DNA of 64,000 nt from Pasteurella bettyae CCUG 2042 (GCF_000262245.1 NZ_AJSX01000004.1:82811-146810); one strand, 5' to 3'; numbered from the stretch's first letter, positions 30,237-41,420 are shown. Made by a program: numbers and translations. Notes: generated by a model not told the origin, from the sequence alone.

Positions 30237-30986
30237 TTACTGGTCTCTTAAATATGCCGTTAATTCATCTTGTGATGCAGCAAAAATAAGAGAACTATCT
30301 CGACCATATTGGCGAATTAGCTCTGGAATTGCATCCAATTTTTGAGCTTGACCTAACTCATAGAGCTCAATATAAAAGTTCTTAGCGAGTTCACGAGCTT
30401 GAGGAATATTAAAATAAAACATACCGACTCGAGTATAAAGCCCTTTTAAGCTATTTAAAATCATGCCATAAATGGGATTAAAAGAAAAAAAGGCTAATTT
30501 ATGAAACAGTTCATAATCTAGTGAGGTATAAGAGCTGGCATCTTCAGTAATGGTTTCTATCACATTCTTACAAAGTGATACAGCTTCCTCAAAACTTGCT
30601 TTAAATGCTCTGGGTACATAAATAGTAGCAATATTAGTCCGTGCAGACAGAACATTAGAAATGAGCATTGGAGACATGGTGCTATCTAAACGCACCAATA
30701 CATCAAGAATATTAAGTCCTGATGTTTGCCATACATCATTAACCCGAGTTGGTTTACCATGCTGAATCGTCAACCAACCATCACGAGCTAATCGTTGTAG
30801 TACTTCTCGTAGAGTCGTACGTGTCACTCCAATTTTATCTGCGAGTTCTCGTTCTGCTGGTAAATCCGTACCAGGTGGAAAATGATTACCCCAAATACTT
30901 TTTACAATATATTCTTCTGCTAAAGCAGCAGGGCTTCTTGCTTTCAAAATAGATTGGTCTTGGTTAGTACTTGTTTGTTTAAACAA
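30237..30986 (-). CDS. fadR: fatty acid metabolism regulator FadR
   Basis: GntR-family regulator that represses fatty-acid degradation and activates unsaturated fatty-acid synthesis, released by acyl-CoA. Winged-helix DNA-binding domain (PAALAEEYIVKSIWGNHFPP, LPAERELADKIGVTRTTLRE, LTIQHGKPTRV) and an acyl-CoA-binding C-terminal domain (SGLNILDVLVRLD, GLYTRVGMFYF). No ATG exists at the expected N-terminus; a TTG at 30986 has GAGGGAG seven bases upstream and gives about 249 aa. A further TTG at 31001 is less well placed. Ten or so residues precede the region matching E. coli FadR. Divergent from nhaB, as in Haemophilus relatives. Confidence 0.9.
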   Translation of the reverse strand: MFKQTSTNQDQSILKARSPAALAEEYIVKSIWGNHFPPGTDLPAERELADKIGVTRTTLREVLQRLARDGWLTIQHGKPTRVNDVWQTSGLNILDVLVRLDSTMSPMLISNVLSARTNIATIYVPRAFKASFEEAVSLCKNVIETITEDASSYTSLDYELFHKLAFFSFNPIYGMILNSLKGLYTRVGMFYFNIPQARELAKNFYIELYELGQAQKLDAIPELIRQYGRDSSLIFAASQDELTAYLRDQ

Positions 30987-31107
30987 CAGAAACTCCCTCA
31001 AAATATGATCTAGTTCTAAAAAACTAATTATTTAGTATTATCCTTTAATCTGAAATATATTACAATCTATAATATAATTTTACCTAACTTTACAGAGCAA
31101 CACATAC

Positions 31108-32655
31108 ATGAATAATTGTAATGCATTTTTCAATAATTATTTAGGAAGAAGTCCTGATTGGTACAAACTTACTATTATCGCTTTCCTCATTCTTAACCCA
31201 ATATTATATTTTGCAGTTAGTCCATTCTTAGCTGGTTGGTGTTTGGTGATTGAATTTATTTTCACCCTTGCCATGGCTTTGAAATGCTATCCGCTACAAC
31301 CTGGTGGTCTACTCGCTATAGAAGCCGTCGTAATTGGGATGACATCCCCAGAACATGTTAAATCTGAAATTATGGCAAACTTTGAAGTTATTCTGCTACT
31401 GATGTTTATGGTGGCTGGTATTTACTTCATGAAGCAATTATTACTATTTGCTTTTACCAAACTTTTAATTAGTGTTCGATCTAAAATTGCACTCTCTATT
31501 GCTTTCTGTCTAAGTGCTGCTTTTTTATCTGCGTTCCTTGATGCTCTAACTGTTGTTGCCGTAATTATCAGTGTAGTTATGGGATTCTATGGTGTGTATC
31601 ATAAAGTGGCTTCAGGTGCTTCTTTTGAAGATTCAACAGATATTACAAATGATGAAAAAATAAAGAAAAACCAACAAGTTCTCGAACAATTCCGAGCATT
31701 TTTACGTAGTTTAATGATGCATGCCTCTGTTGGTACTGCTCTTGGTGGGGTGATGACTTTAGTTGGAGAACCTCAAAATCTTATTATTGCTGAACAAGCA
31801 TCGTGGAACTTTACCGAGTTTTTTATTCGTATGGCACCAGTTACAGTACCCACTTTAATTGCAGGTATTTTCACTTGTGTACTACTTGAAAAATTACATT
31901 TATTCGGCTACGGCGAAAAATTACCTCGTAAAGTATGGTGTATTTTAGTGACCTTTAATCGTGTCCAACAGAAAAAAATGGGAACACAAGACAAAATTAA
32001 ACTGATTATCCAAGCACTCATCGGAATATGGTTAATTTGTGGATTAGCATTCCATTTAGCTGCTGTAGGTCTAATTGGTTTAACTGTGATTGTGCTTACT
32101 ACCGCATTCTGTGGTATCACTTCAGAAAGTGCTATTGGTAAATCTTTCGAAGAATCTTTACCATTCTGTGCTTTATTAGTGGTATTCTTCTCTGTGGTTG
32201 CAGTCATTATTGATCAACACCTTTTTGCACCGATTATTAGTTTTGTACTATCAGCAAGTGAAAGTGCACAGCTATTATTATTTTATGCTTTCAACGGCTT
32301 ACTCTCAGCAATTTCAGATAATGTATTCGTAGCAACAGTTTATATTAGTGAAGTGAAAGCCGCATTACATGCAGGTTCTATCTCATTAGAACAATTTGAA
32401 TTACTTGCAGTAGCAATTAACACTGGTACTAACTTACCATCTGTTGCAACACCAAATGGGCAAGCGGCATTTTTATTCTTGCTAACCTCTTCATTAGCAC
32501 CACTTATTCGCTTATCTTATGGTAGAATGGTTTATATGGCTTTACCTTATACTATCGTATTAACCGTAGTTGGGTTACTTGCCGTTGAATTTATTTTACC
32601 AGGAGCAACAAAATTCTTTAGTAGTTTAGGTTGGATCACCGCACTACCTGTATAA
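31108..32655 (+). CDS. nhaB: Na+/H+ antiporter NhaB
   Basis: Inner-membrane sodium/proton exchanger of the ArsB/NhaB superfamily; 515 aa with about 12 hydrophobic segments. Diagnostic stretches include [18 protein letters not shown] at the start, [28 protein letters not shown] and [14 protein letters not shown]. Divergent from fadR with a 121-bp AT-rich promoter region and followed 18 bp later by dsbB in the same orientation, so nhaB-dsbB is a probable operon. Confidence 0.95.
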   Translation: MNNCNAFFNNYLGRSPDWYKLTIIAFLILNPILYFAVSPFLAGWCLVIEFIFTLAMALKCYPLQPGGLLAIEAVVIGMTSPEHVKSEIMANFEVILLLMFMVAGIYFMKQLLLFAFTKLLISVRSKIALSIAFCLSAAFLSAFLDALTVVAVIISVVMGFYGVYHKVASGASFEDSTDITNDEKIKKNQQVLEQFRAFLRSLMMHASVGTALGGVMTLVGEPQNLIIAEQASWNFTEFFIRMAPVTVPTLIAGIFTCVLLEKLHLFGYGEKLPRKVWCILVTFNRVQQKKMGTQDKIKLIIQALIGIWLICGLAFHLAAVGLIGLTVIVLTTAFCGITSESAIGKSFEESLPFCALLVVFFSVVAVIIDQHLFAPIISFVLSASESAQLLLFYAFNGLLSAISDNVFVATVYISEVKAALHAGSISLEQFELLAVAINTGTNLPSVATPNGQAAFLFLLTSSLAPLIRLSYGRMVYMALPYTIVLTVVGLLAVEFILPGATKFFSSLGWITALPV

Positions 32656-32673
32656 AATATAGAAGGAAATACT

Positions 32674-33210
32674 ATGCTTAATTATTTTAAAGATCTTTCA
32701 ACCAGTCGTGGTGGATGGTTATTATTAGCTTTTTCTGCTATCGCTTTAGAATTAACAGCATTATATTTCCAATATGGTATGGAATTGCAACCTTGCGTAA
32801 TGTGTGTTTATGAACGTGTTGCATTATTCGGATTGTTTTTTGCAGGAATAATTGGATTTATTTATCCACGTTCTTGGTTCTTCCGTTTTCTAGGATTATT
32901 TATTGGTTTAGGAAGTTCGGTAAAAGGGTTATTAATATCATTAAAACATGTGGATTATCAGCTTAATCCTGCACCTTGGAATCAATGCTCCTATTTACCT
33001 GAATTTCCACAAACCTTACCTTTAGATAAGTGGTTTCCTTTTTTATTTAGCCCTAGTGGCTCTTGCAGTGAGATCACTTGGTCATTCTTAGGTTTATCTA
33101 TGGCACAATGGATAGTTGTTATTTTTGTTATTTACACCTTATTATTCATTATTTTATTGCTAAGCCAATTTAAATCAGGGAAACAAAGACATCGAAGACT
33201 TTTTCATTAA
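32674..33210 (+). CDS. dsbB: disulfide bond formation protein DsbB
   Basis: Inner-membrane quinone-linked oxidase that re-oxidises periplasmic DsbA. 178 aa, four hydrophobic helices. First cysteine pair CVMC in YGMELQPCVMCVYERVALFG; second pair in the long periplasmic loop, NQCSYLPEFP and PSGSC. PLDKWFPFLF matches the conserved segment ahead of the last cysteine. A weak hairpin (33235-33284, stem ATCTGCACC/GGTGCAGAT) follows downstream. Confidence 0.95.
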   Translation: MLNYFKDLSTSRGGWLLLAFSAIALELTALYFQYGMELQPCVMCVYERVALFGLFFAGIIGFIYPRSWFFRFLGLFIGLGSSVKGLLISLKHVDYQLNPAPWNQCSYLPEFPQTLPLDKWFPFLFSPSGSCSEITWSFLGLSMAQWIVVIFVIYTLLFIILLLSQFKSGKQRHRRLFH

Positions 33211-33324
33211 TCTCATCTCTGAAAAACATAAAAAATCTGCACCTTAATCAGTTGGCGATTCAACCTAACTTTTGTGGTGCAGATCAAATGAAATGCTTTT
33301 TTGTTATTTAATTGACTAAAGTAG

Positions 33325-34374
33325 TTAACCTTTATCTTCCGAAACATCGCCTAATAAAATAGCGTATCTTTCCGTATTTGGATTCATTTCTAAAATAATT
33401 TTAATTGCCATAGTTAATGGCACTGAGAGAAACATACCAACAGTTCCTAATAGCCAGCCCCAGAATAATAAAGAAAGAAAAACAATTAATGTGGATAATC
33501 CTAAAGTACGTCCCATCAGGCGAGGCTCTAAAATATTACCAATCAACATATTAATCGCAATAATACCAATCATTACGCAGAAACCATCGGATAATCCATT
33601 GAGTAAAAAAACCTGTAGAACAATCGGGATTGCCGCAATAATGGAGCCTATATTAGGAATATAGTTAGCTAAAAAGGTTAACGTTGCCCACAAAACCGCA
33701 TATTGCACATCAACCATTTCTAACAATAACCATACACAAATGCCCGTCAGCAAACTTACCAAAGTTTTCACCCATAAATAGCTAATGACACCTTGTAAAA
33801 TAGGATCAAGATATTGTTCTTCGCTGCCTGTATCACTGTCTTTATCACTGAATGCTAATGCAAATTTATGTTTAGCTGTTGGAGCTTCAAGTAACATAAA
33901 AATCACCACTAAAATGAGTACAAATGCATTAGATACTACATTTGAAAAGTTAAGTAGTAACTTACTCACAAAATTCATCATAGCACTAGGATCTAAATGA
34001 TTAAGGATAATCGCTTTATTAATCGAAAAATGAATATTCCACTTTTTTAATAATGCGGTAAAGTCATTTAACCTTTCATCCATTAATACACGATATTGTG
34101 GCATTGACTGAGAAAACTCTTGTATTGAGCCATTAATAAGACCAATTAAAAAGAAAAACACCATTAAAATTAGCAAAAACAGAATTGTAATCGCCAACCA
34201 ATGAGGAATTTTCCTGTTTGTCATATATTGAATAATCGGCGAACAAATAATGGCAATAAATAAGGCTAATAAAAAAGGCACAACAATCTCTCCTGCCATT
34301 TTTATGCCTGCTAAAATAATTACTAATGAAGCAAGACCAACTAATACATGATTTGCAGAATGAGGTTTTACCAT
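33325..34374 (-). CDS. AI-2E family (PerM-like) permease
   Basis: Inner-membrane protein of 349 aa with about eight hydrophobic segments, from the AI-2E/PerM family (domain formerly UPF0118). Conserved elements: PFLLALFIAIICSPII near the N-terminus, a cytosolic helical insert, VISYLWVKTLVSLLTG, LANYIPNIGSIIAAIPIVLQ and EPRLMGRTLGLS toward the C-terminus. Members have been tied to autoinducer-2 or peptide export and Na+/H+ exchange; the role here is not settled. luxS is present in the window but not adjacent. Confidence 0.88.
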   Translation of the reverse strand: MVKPHSANHVLVGLASLVIILAGIKMAGEIVVPFLLALFIAIICSPIIQYMTNRKIPHWLAITILFLLILMVFFFLIGLINGSIQEFSQSMPQYRVLMDERLNDFTALLKKWNIHFSINKAIILNHLDPSAMMNFVSKLLLNFSNVVSNAFVLILVVIFMLLEAPTAKHKFALAFSDKDSDTGSEEQYLDPILQGVISYLWVKTLVSLLTGICVWLLLEMVDVQYAVLWATLTFLANYIPNIGSIIAAIPIVLQVFLLNGLSDGFCVMIGIIAINMLIGNILEPRLMGRTLGLSTLIVFLSLLFWGWLLGTVGMFLSVPLTMAIKIILEMNPNTERYAILLGDVSEDKG

Positions 34375-34386
34375 AATCTATTACTC

Positions 34387-34767
34387 TTATTTATTTTTAA
34401 ATTCGGCATGATATTGCTTCTTCATGTCCGATAATTGAAGTGTTAACGCTTTTGCATCAGCTAATTTACCTTGTTGTGCAAGTTGATCTGCTTGCATAAC
34501 AACTTCAATAAATTTCTTCATAGCTTGCTGATATGCATTAAATTCTTCATCAGATTTTACTGTGGAAGGGCGTTTATTCATCGCTTCTACAGAAAATTTA
34601 GTTAAATTATCTGCTGCCTTATGAAATTCTTCAGCACTTGATGCACTCATCAATTCACTATTATAACGTCCCATCATTTGCATTTCTGAACGAGCATCTT
34701 CGCCACCACAAGCTGTTATAACAAAAGATAAGCTAATAATACTAAGTAGAGAAAGTAATTTTTTCAT
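34387..34767 (-). CDS. small DUF5339-like lipoprotein
   Basis: About 126-aa predicted lipoprotein: signal MKKLLSLLSIISLSFVITACGG with lipobox ITAC (Cys20), then a wholly alpha-helical, charged mature part ending QYHAEFKNK. It resembles the small DUF5339 proteins of Pasteurellaceae. Start at 34767 is supported by AAAGGATC immediately upstream; the frame's first codon at 34782 is not needed. Lies between glnB and the AI-2E permease; no function can be assigned. Confidence 0.7.
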   Translation of the reverse strand: MKKLLSLLSIISLSFVITACGGEDARSEMQMMGRYNSELMSASSAEEFHKAADNLTKFSVEAMNKRPSTVKSDEEFNAYQQAMKKFIEVVMQADQLAQQGKLADAKALTLQLSDMKKQYHAEFKNK

Positions 34768-34846
34768 AAAAGATCCTTTCAACTGTGGTAATTTTATAAA
34801 AATTCACCGCAGTTTTAATTAAAAGTAGAATAAAAAGTAAAATACA

Positions 34847-35188
<342 letters not shown>

Positions 35189-35222
35189 TCACCTCAAAAT
35201 TTTTATAAATGCCACCGCACTT

Positions 35223-35816
35223 TTAAGTACGGCGTGCTGATTTAGGTCTAAAACTCACAATGACTTCTGGTTTCGTATCAATATATAATCCATTAATCAG
35301 TTGTAAACAATAAGGTACTGCTGCAAAAACTCCTTTTACTAATACCCTACCATTTTCATCTTTAACACCTTCTAAAGTTTCTTTAATTGCCTTAGGTTGA
35401 CCTGGTAAATTCAAAATTAAGCTATCTTTACGAATCACACCAACTTGGCGAGAAAGGATGGCAGTCGGTACAAAATGTAAACTCACTTGACGCATTTGTT
35501 CTCCAAAACCAGGCATTTCTCGATCAGCAATAGCTAATGTTGCATCAGGTGTCACATCACGTTTAGCAGGGCCTGTTCCGCCTGTCGTCAGCACTAAATG
35601 ACATTGGTGAATATCTACTAACTCAATTAATGTTTTTTCAATTTCCGATTGTTCATCTGGAATTAAACGAGTTTCAACATCAAATTTATCCACTAAAGCG
35701 TTTTCTAACCAAGTTTGTAATTCTGGGATACCTTGATCTTGATAAATGCCTTGTGAAGCTCGGTCAGAGACTGAGACTAGTCCAATTTTCAATTTTGTTT
35801 GTGAAAGTGCGGTCAT
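35223..35816 (-). CDS. mog: molybdopterin adenylyltransferase Mog
   Basis: Adenylates molybdopterin before molybdate insertion in molybdenum-cofactor synthesis. 197 aa. MoaB/MogA fold motifs: IGLVSVSDRASQGIYQDQGIP at the N-terminus, LTTGGTGPAKRDVTPDAT near residue 78 (cofactor-binding), and ILNLPGQPKAIKETL. ATG has AGGAAAA upstream; an uptake signal (35805-35813) spans the first codons. Between the SLC13 transporter and glnB on the same strand. Confidence 0.93.
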   Translation of the reverse strand: MTALSQTKLKIGLVSVSDRASQGIYQDQGIPELQTWLENALVDKFDVETRLIPDEQSEIEKTLIELVDIHQCHLVLTTGGTGPAKRDVTPDATLAIADREMPGFGEQMRQVSLHFVPTAILSRQVGVIRKDSLILNLPGQPKAIKETLEGVKDENGRVLVKGVFAAVPYCLQLINGLYIDTKPEVIVSFRPKSARRT

Positions 35817-35834
35817 AATTTTCCTTTTTTCTTC

Positions 35835-37685
35835 CTAGAATGGAAACAATACAGGCACCAAGAAAATGGTGACTAACATAACTAAGATGGTGAATGGTAC
35901 ACCAATTTTGACAAAATCACTAAATTTATATCCTGCTGGTCCTAACACCATCGTATTCACAGGGCAAGAAACAGGCGTCATAAAAGCCGCAGAGGTGGCA
36001 ATAGCAACTGTCATAGCAAAAGGGACTGGTGATAAATTTAATTGGTGAGCCATATTAATTGCAATAGGTGCCATTAAAATTGCCGTAGCTGTATTAGAAA
36101 TAAATAATCCAACTACCGCAGATAAAGTAAATAAACTGATTAAAATCCAATGTTTACCCATGTTACCTACGGTATTAATCATAAAATCCACCACTAAATC
36201 TACCCCACCTGTTTTTTGTAAGGCGATGGAAAATGGCATCATACCAACAATTAGAATAATAATTGGCCAGTGAATGCTATCATAAGCACTTTTTGCATCA
36301 ATACAACGGAATTTCCCCAATAATAAACAAGCAATTAATGCAGCAATAACATTAGGCACTACGCCTGTCACCATGAGAATTACCATGGCTACCACAGAGA
36401 AAATAGCATGCATAGCTTGACTACGAGCAGGAACGGCTTTATCAATTTCTTTTGGATATTCCAATACAAAGAAGTCTTTAGTACGATCAGGCAATTTACG
36501 AATCAGTTTCCAATCCCCAATCACTAATAATTGATCTCCTAATTTATAAGGTTCTTCCACCAATAATCCCTGCAATAATTCTCCATCACGTTTAATTCCA
36601 ATTACATTCAAACCATAATGGGAACGAAAACGCAACTGGGCAGCACTCTGACCAATGGCATCACTATCTGGTACAGGCGTAATTTCTACCATGCCTACAG
36701 ATTTTAATTGTTCATTGAAGTGAGTATTGCGAATTTCGGTAGGTTCTAAATGATATAAATGACAGAAAGAATCTAAATCTAACTGAGGATTAGCAATATC
36801 AATTAATAGAATATCTTTTTCTTTAATTTCAATTTTTCCTAAGGAAGCGGCAATAAAGACTGGGCGAAATCGCTTCCAACGTTCAATGGCTAAAATATTT
36901 AATTTATAATTAGAACGTAAATGTAAATCTTCAACTGAACGACCAATAAATTGTGATCCTGTTTTCACCACAAATCGTTTAACACGCTGATGTAATTGAT
37001 ATTCTTCAATTAAATCAGTAATTGAATCACGCGGTTTGACTTCACTAATATTATGCTCTGAACTATCAAGCCAACGGCGAGCTATTAGCATATATAAAAT
37101 ACCCACCACTAAGACCGCTAGACCAATCGGGGTAAAAGAGAAAAAACTAAAACGAAGATTATCAATACGCACTAATTCTGCATTCACTACTAGATTAGGA
37201 GCCGTAGCAATCAATGTCATCATACCACTGATTAAACCCGCTACACTTAGTGGCATCATTAATCGTTTAGGGGAAATTTTCATTTGCTGACAAATAGCAA
37301 GTACGACAGGAATAAAAATTGCCACAACCCCAGTAGAACTCATAAAGGAACCCAAGCCTGCAACCGCTAACATCAATAAAACTAGTACCTTAGTTTCACT
37401 ATTATTGGAAACCTTCATCAGCCATTCGCTTACTTGGTAAGCGACACCTGTACGAACAAGCCCTTCGCCGACAATAAATAGAAGAGCAACTAAGATAACA
37501 TTGGGATCACTAAAGCCCGCAAATACCTCATCTAAAGATAAAATACCCGTTAAGCAAAATAACAGCATAACTAGTAATGCAACGGTGTCCATCCGCAATT
37601 TATTCTGCACAAACAAAATAATTGCACCGATCAGTAAAGCAAGTACAACAAATAGTGGTGATTGATACCAAAGTTGTTCATTCAT
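35835..37685 (-). CDS. SLC13/DASS-family transporter with RCK_C domains (YfbS-like)
   Basis: Inner-membrane carrier of 616 aa. N- and C-terminal membrane halves of the CitM/SLC13 type flank a soluble insert (residues ~205-395) holding two TrkA-C/RCK_C domains, as in E. coli YfbS. Signature STGVVAIFIPVVL and SNTATAILMAPIA (paired transport motifs) and FMTPVSCPVNTMVLGPAGY near the end are visible. RCK_C domains normally sense small ligands. Substrate unknown; anions such as dicarboxylates or sulfate are family possibilities. Confidence 0.85.
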   Translation of the reverse strand: MNEQLWYQSPLFVVLALLIGAIILFVQNKLRMDTVALLVMLLFCLTGILSLDEVFAGFSDPNVILVALLFIVGEGLVRTGVAYQVSEWLMKVSNNSETKVLVLLMLAVAGLGSFMSSTGVVAIFIPVVLAICQQMKISPKRLMMPLSVAGLISGMMTLIATAPNLVVNAELVRIDNLRFSFFSFTPIGLAVLVVGILYMLIARRWLDSSEHNISEVKPRDSITDLIEEYQLHQRVKRFVVKTGSQFIGRSVEDLHLRSNYKLNILAIERWKRFRPVFIAASLGKIEIKEKDILLIDIANPQLDLDSFCHLYHLEPTEIRNTHFNEQLKSVGMVEITPVPDSDAIGQSAAQLRFRSHYGLNVIGIKRDGELLQGLLVEEPYKLGDQLLVIGDWKLIRKLPDRTKDFFVLEYPKEIDKAVPARSQAMHAIFSVVAMVILMVTGVVPNVIAALIACLLLGKFRCIDAKSAYDSIHWPIIILIVGMMPFSIALQKTGGVDLVVDFMINTVGNMGKHWILISLFTLSAVVGLFISNTATAILMAPIAINMAHQLNLSPVPFAMTVAIATSAAFMTPVSCPVNTMVLGPAGYKFSDFVKIGVPFTILVMLVTIFLVPVLFPF

Positions 37686-37700
37686 AATCTATTTCGCTTA

Positions 37701-38300
37701 TCAATTATGCTTATCTAATACCTTACGTACAGGACCAAAACTACGGCGATGTTGAGGTAAGGCGCCAAATTCAACTAATTTTTCTAAATGGACTTTTGTC
37801 GGGTAACCTTTATGTTTTGCAAATTCATATTGCGGATATTGTTTATCCAGTTCTTCCATCTCATGATCACGAGCTACTTTGGCAATAATTGATGCAGCAC
37901 TAATCTCTTGTACCTTACTATCACCTTTTACCACAGCTTGTGCTGGCATGGCGAATTCAGGCACTCGGTTGCCATCGACTAACACAAAGTGCGGTTGAAT
38001 TTTTAAATTTTTTACCGCACGTTGCATAGCCAGCATGGTGGCATGCAGAATATTTAATTGATCAATTTCTTCTGGTTCTGCACGCCCTAATGCCCAAGCT
38101 AATGCCTTTTGTTTGATTTCTTCAGCAAGCTGTTCACGCTTCTTTTCAGATAATTTTTTACTGTCTGCCAATCCTTCAATAGGATTATTAGGATCTAAAA
38201 TCACTGCTGCTGTAACCACAGCGCCCACTAATGGACCGCGTCCGACTTCGTCTACACCTGCAACTAATTCAAAACCTTGTGGATATTCAAAATCACTCAT
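37701..38300 (-). CDS. rnhB: ribonuclease HII
   Basis: Removes ribonucleotides misincorporated in DNA by cutting RNA-DNA junctions. 199 aa. Catalytic motifs: [17 protein letters not shown] with the Asp-Glu pair at the N-terminus, VDGNRVP and [16 protein letters not shown] with the further acidic residues, then [10 protein letters not shown]. Its ATG overlaps the end of lpxB by 8 bp (ATGAGTGA), so the two are translationally coupled, as in related genomes. Confidence 0.97.
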   Translation of the reverse strand: MSDFEYPQGFELVAGVDEVGRGPLVGAVVTAAVILDPNNPIEGLADSKKLSEKKREQLAEEIKQKALAWALGRAEPEEIDQLNILHATMLAMQRAVKNLKIQPHFVLVDGNRVPEFAMPAQAVVKGDSKVQEISAASIIAKVARDHEMEELDKQYPQYEFAKHKGYPTKVHLEKLVEFGALPQHRRSFGPVRKVLDKHN

Positions 38301-39474
38301 GCTTGTTTCCTTCTAATAAATCAATTACAGCTTGAGCTGCTTGACTATCTGCATCGCATCGAATCAGTTGATGCAATTCAGTAAAACGTTGTAATAAAAT
38401 TTTACGATTTTCTACCACACTTTCACTTTGATCTAAATAGGCAGCGAGCTGTACAGCTAACTTCTTGGGTTCGCACTCTTGTTGGATCATTTCTGGTACT
38501 AACATCTCATCTGCCAATAAATTAGGCAAGGAAATATACTTACTTTTCACTAAACGTTTAGCTAAGAAATAAGTTAATGGTTTCATTTTATAACCCACGA
38601 CCATTGGCGATTTACATAGCATACATTCTAACGCTGCCGTTCCAGATGCTAATAAAGTGGCGTCTGACACTATCATGGCTTGACGAGCATGACCATCTAA
38701 TAAAATCAATTCTAGTTCAGGAGCAACTTGTGCTTTTAACTGTTCAAATTGTTGACGGCGTTTTTCATTGACTAATGGCACAAGGAATTGAAGTTCTGGA
38801 TATTGCTGTTTTAATAACTGTGCGGTTTGTAAGAAAGGTTCAGCTAAAAACTCCACCTCTGAACCACGACTTCCCACAAGAATCGCCATATAACGCTTAT
38901 TTTCATCCAATTTCAATACTTGGCAAGCCTCACTACGATTAGGTTTTAGAGGTATTACATCAGCCATAGTATGCCCTATAAAGCGACAAGGCACATTGAA
39001 ACGATCATAGAAGGCTTTTTCAAAAGGTAAGAATGCTAAAACAAGATGAGTCGCTTTAGCAATTTTATAAATTCTATTTTGACGCCAAGCCCATACTGAT
39101 GGACTCACATAATGAATAGTTTTAATCCCTTGCGCTTTGAGTTTTTCTTCCACATAAAGATTAAATTCAGGCGAATCAATACCAATAAAAATATCTGGTT
39201 TAACTTCTGACATCGTTTCAACGATCTGTTTACGAATTTTCAGTAAGCGTGGCAAATGCTTCAAAATTTCAACCAATCCCATTACTGCAATTTCTTCCAT
39301 ATCCACTAGGGTTTCACAACCTTCAGCCAGCATATTTTTACCTGCAATGCCAATAAATCGTGCTTGTGGATATTTCAATTTTAACGCTCGAATTAAACCT
39401 GCACCAAGAATATCTCCTGATACTTCTCCTGCTACAATAGCAATAGTTGGATGATTATTTATTACATTTTCCAT
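38293..39474 (-). CDS. lpxB: lipid-A-disaccharide synthase
   Basis: Glycosyltransferase that condenses UDP-2,3-diacylglucosamine with lipid X to make the lipid A disaccharide; peripheral inner-membrane protein. About 393 aa from the ATG at 39474 ([12 protein letters not shown]). Family motifs: [50 protein letters not shown] and [22 protein letters not shown]. Overlaps rnhB; other lpx genes are not in the window. Confidence 0.96.
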   Translation of the reverse strand: MENVINNHPTIAIVAGEVSGDILGAGLIRALKLKYPQARFIGIAGKNMLAEGCETLVDMEEIAVMGLVEILKHLPRLLKIRKQIVETMSEVKPDIFIGIDSPEFNLYVEEKLKAQGIKTIHYVSPSVWAWRQNRIYKIAKATHLVLAFLPFEKAFYDRFNVPCRFIGHTMADVIPLKPNRSEACQVLKLDENKRYMAILVGSRGSEVEFLAEPFLQTAQLLKQQYPELQFLVPLVNEKRRQQFEQLKAQVAPELELILLDGHARQAMIVSDATLLASGTAALECMLCKSPMVVGYKMKPLTYFLAKRLVKSKYISLPNLLADEMLVPEMIQQECEPKKLAVQLAAYLDQSESVVENRKILLQRFTELHQLIRCDADSQAAQAVIDLLEGNKHE

Positions 39475-39505
39475 AATGATTACGCTAGCAAAATGTTGAT
39501 AAAAA

Positions 39506-39544
39506 TAACCGCACTTTAGGTCTATTTTCCCCAAAGTGCGGTAT
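39506..39544 (-). terminator. inverted uptake-signal terminator after purT
   Basis: Uptake signals at 39508-39516 and 39534-39542 face each other and form a stem just after the purT stop codon; on the minus strand TTATTTTTA follows. Confidence 0.75.
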
Positions 39545-39556
39545 GATTTTCATAAA

Positions 39557-40738
39557 TTATAAACTAATTTCTAATTTATCATAAGCACGAAAAGCTTTTT
39601 CTAAAGCTTTCTCAACAGAAATATCACGACTTAAAATCACCCCCATACGACGGTGTCCATTCACTTCAGCTTTACCAAATAAACGAATATTCGTATTTGG
39701 CTCCGCTAGCACTTGTTCTAAATGACCAAATTGTACTTGTGTGGATTTTCCTTCCACCACAATCGCTTTTGACGCAGCTGGACTAATGAGATTAATTTCA
39801 GGGATCGGTAAGCCTAAAATTGCCCTAGCATGTAATGCAAATTCAGAAAGCTCTTGGGAAATTAAAGTGACCATTCCTGTATCATGTGGACGAGGCGATA
39901 CTTCATTAAAAATAACATCATCGCCACAGACAAACATTTCCACACCAAAAATACCACGTCCTCCTAATGCACTGGTAATTTTCTCTGCCACTTCTTGAGC
40001 TTTTTGTAAGGCTTTTTCAGACATTGCTTGTGGCTGCCAAGATTCACGATAATCACCATCTTGTTGATGATGACCAATTGGTGCTAAAAATGAAGTTCCA
40101 CCAATATGACGAACCGTTAGCAAGGTGATTTCATAATCAAATTTTACAAAACCTTCTACAATCACTCTGCCAGCACCTGCTCGACCACCTTCTTGAGCAT
40201 AATCCCAAGCTTGTTGAACTTGATCTAATGATTTAATAATAGATTGCCCATGCCCTGAAGAAGACATAATAGGCTTAACCACGCAAGGAACACCAATTTT
40301 TTCTACAGTTTGTTTAAAATCTGTAAAATTATCTACAAACTGATAATTTGAGGTAGGTAACCCTAACTGTTCAGCGGCTAAACGACGAATACCTTCACGA
40401 TTCATGGTTAATTGTGTTGCTTTAGCTGTGGGAATGACAGTAAATCCCTGCTGCTCTAATTCAACTAAAGTTGCAGTAGCAATGGCTTCCACTTCAGGCA
40501 CAATATAATCAGGTTTTTCTTTTTCCACCAAAGCTTTTAATGCCTCACCGTCTAACATGGAAATGGTATAAGCTCTATGAGCCACTTGTTGTGCTGGCGC
40601 ATTTTCATAACGATCTACGGCGATAACTTCAACACCTAAACGCTGTAGTTCAATTACTACTTCTTTACCTAACTCACCTGCACCTAACATCATTACTTTT
40701 GTTGCTTTCGGGGTTAACGCTGTACCAAGAGTTGTCAT
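39557..40738 (-). CDS. purT: formate-dependent phosphoribosylglycinamide formyltransferase
   Basis: ATP-grasp enzyme that formylates glycinamide ribonucleotide with free formate in purine synthesis. 393 aa. N-terminal Rossmann-like part ([20 protein letters not shown]), ATP-grasp core ([49 protein letters not shown] with metal ligands) and a C-terminal barrel with the [10 protein letters not shown] segment. Uses the formate made by PflB. Downstream of luxS by 34 bp on the same strand. No PurR box was seen in that short gap. Confidence 0.96.
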   Translation of the reverse strand: MTTLGTALTPKATKVMMLGAGELGKEVVIELQRLGVEVIAVDRYENAPAQQVAHRAYTISMLDGEALKALVEKEKPDYIVPEVEAIATATLVELEQQGFTVIPTAKATQLTMNREGIRRLAAEQLGLPTSNYQFVDNFTDFKQTVEKIGVPCVVKPIMSSSGHGQSIIKSLDQVQQAWDYAQEGGRAGAGRVIVEGFVKFDYEITLLTVRHIGGTSFLAPIGHHQQDGDYRESWQPQAMSEKALQKAQEVAEKITSALGGRGIFGVEMFVCGDDVIFNEVSPRPHDTGMVTLISQELSEFALHARAILGLPIPEINLISPAASKAIVVEGKSTQVQFGHLEQVLAEPNTNIRLFGKAEVNGHRRMGVILSRDISVEKALEKAFRAYDKLEISL

Positions 40739-40772
40739 AAATGTTCCTTTACTATTGTGTTGCTAACGAGAA

Positions 40773-41279
40773 TTATGGGTTTAATAATTTTTCGTCTAAT
40801 AACAAATCTTCATTTTTATTAATGCCAATGCCTTTTTCAATCACATGACGAGCTGCTATTTGAGCTTCAGCAAGTGAATGTTCAGTATATGTGCCACATT
40901 GGTATTCATTTAATTCTGGAATTTGATCTTGAGATTTAACCGCTAGCACATCTTTCATTGCCGCTAGCCAAGCAGTTGCCACACGTTGCTCATCTGGACA
41001 GCCAATTAATGACATATAGAAACCAGTACGGCATCCCATTGGCGAAATATCAATAATTTCTACATCCGTCGCATTTAAATGATCACGCATAAAGCCCGCA
41101 AATAAATGTTCTAAGGTATGAATACCTTTAGATGGAATATTTTCTTTATTGGGAATACAAAAACGCAAGTCGAACACCGTAATATCATCCCCTTTGGGAG
41201 TTTGCATTGTTTTAGCAATACGTACTGCCGGGGCTTTCATAATTCTGTGGTCAACTTTGAAGCTATCGAGCAATGGCAT
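40773..41279 (-). CDS. luxS: S-ribosylhomocysteine lyase
   Basis: Iron-dependent enzyme that splits S-ribosylhomocysteine to homocysteine and DPD, the precursor of autoinducer-2. 168 aa. Metal-binding [13 protein letters not shown] near residue 54, catalytic [13 protein letters not shown] near residue 84, and the third ligand in [11 protein letters not shown]. Length and motifs are standard. Likely first gene of a luxS-purT transcript. Confidence 0.97.
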   Translation of the reverse strand: MPLLDSFKVDHRIMKAPAVRIAKTMQTPKGDDITVFDLRFCIPNKENIPSKGIHTLEHLFAGFMRDHLNATDVEIIDISPMGCRTGFYMSLIGCPDEQRVATAWLAAMKDVLAVKSQDQIPELNEYQCGTYTEHSLAEAQIAARHVIEKGIGINKNEDLLLDEKLLNP

Positions 41280-41391
41280 AATTTATCCTTTTTTTAATTT
41301 TTTTGAACTTTCTGACATATTATGAGTCTTATGAATAGCAACTTACAGTTGTGATTAATAATAAAAAATTGGTTCCTTAGGTTATATTTTG

Positions 41392-41420
41392 CCACTCATC
41401 TCAATGAGTGGCTTTTTTAT
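41392..41420 (+). terminator. strong plus-strand terminator hairpin in luxS upstream region
   Basis: GCCACTCAT and ATGAGTGGC form a perfect 9-bp stem with a four-base loop, followed on the plus strand by TTTTTTATTTT. All genes nearby are on the minus strand, so no annotated gene ends here in that orientation; on the minus strand the U-tract is weak. It may still serve yqaA, or end an unrecognised short plus-strand transcript. Confidence 0.6.

Noticed and set aside
33235..33284. Terminator after dsbB
   Set aside because: 9-bp stem but a 32-base loop and no U-tract; too weak to list separately.
34800..34815. Further uptake signal (ACCGCAGTT)
   Set aside because: One mismatch in the core; not counted among the perfect 9-mers.
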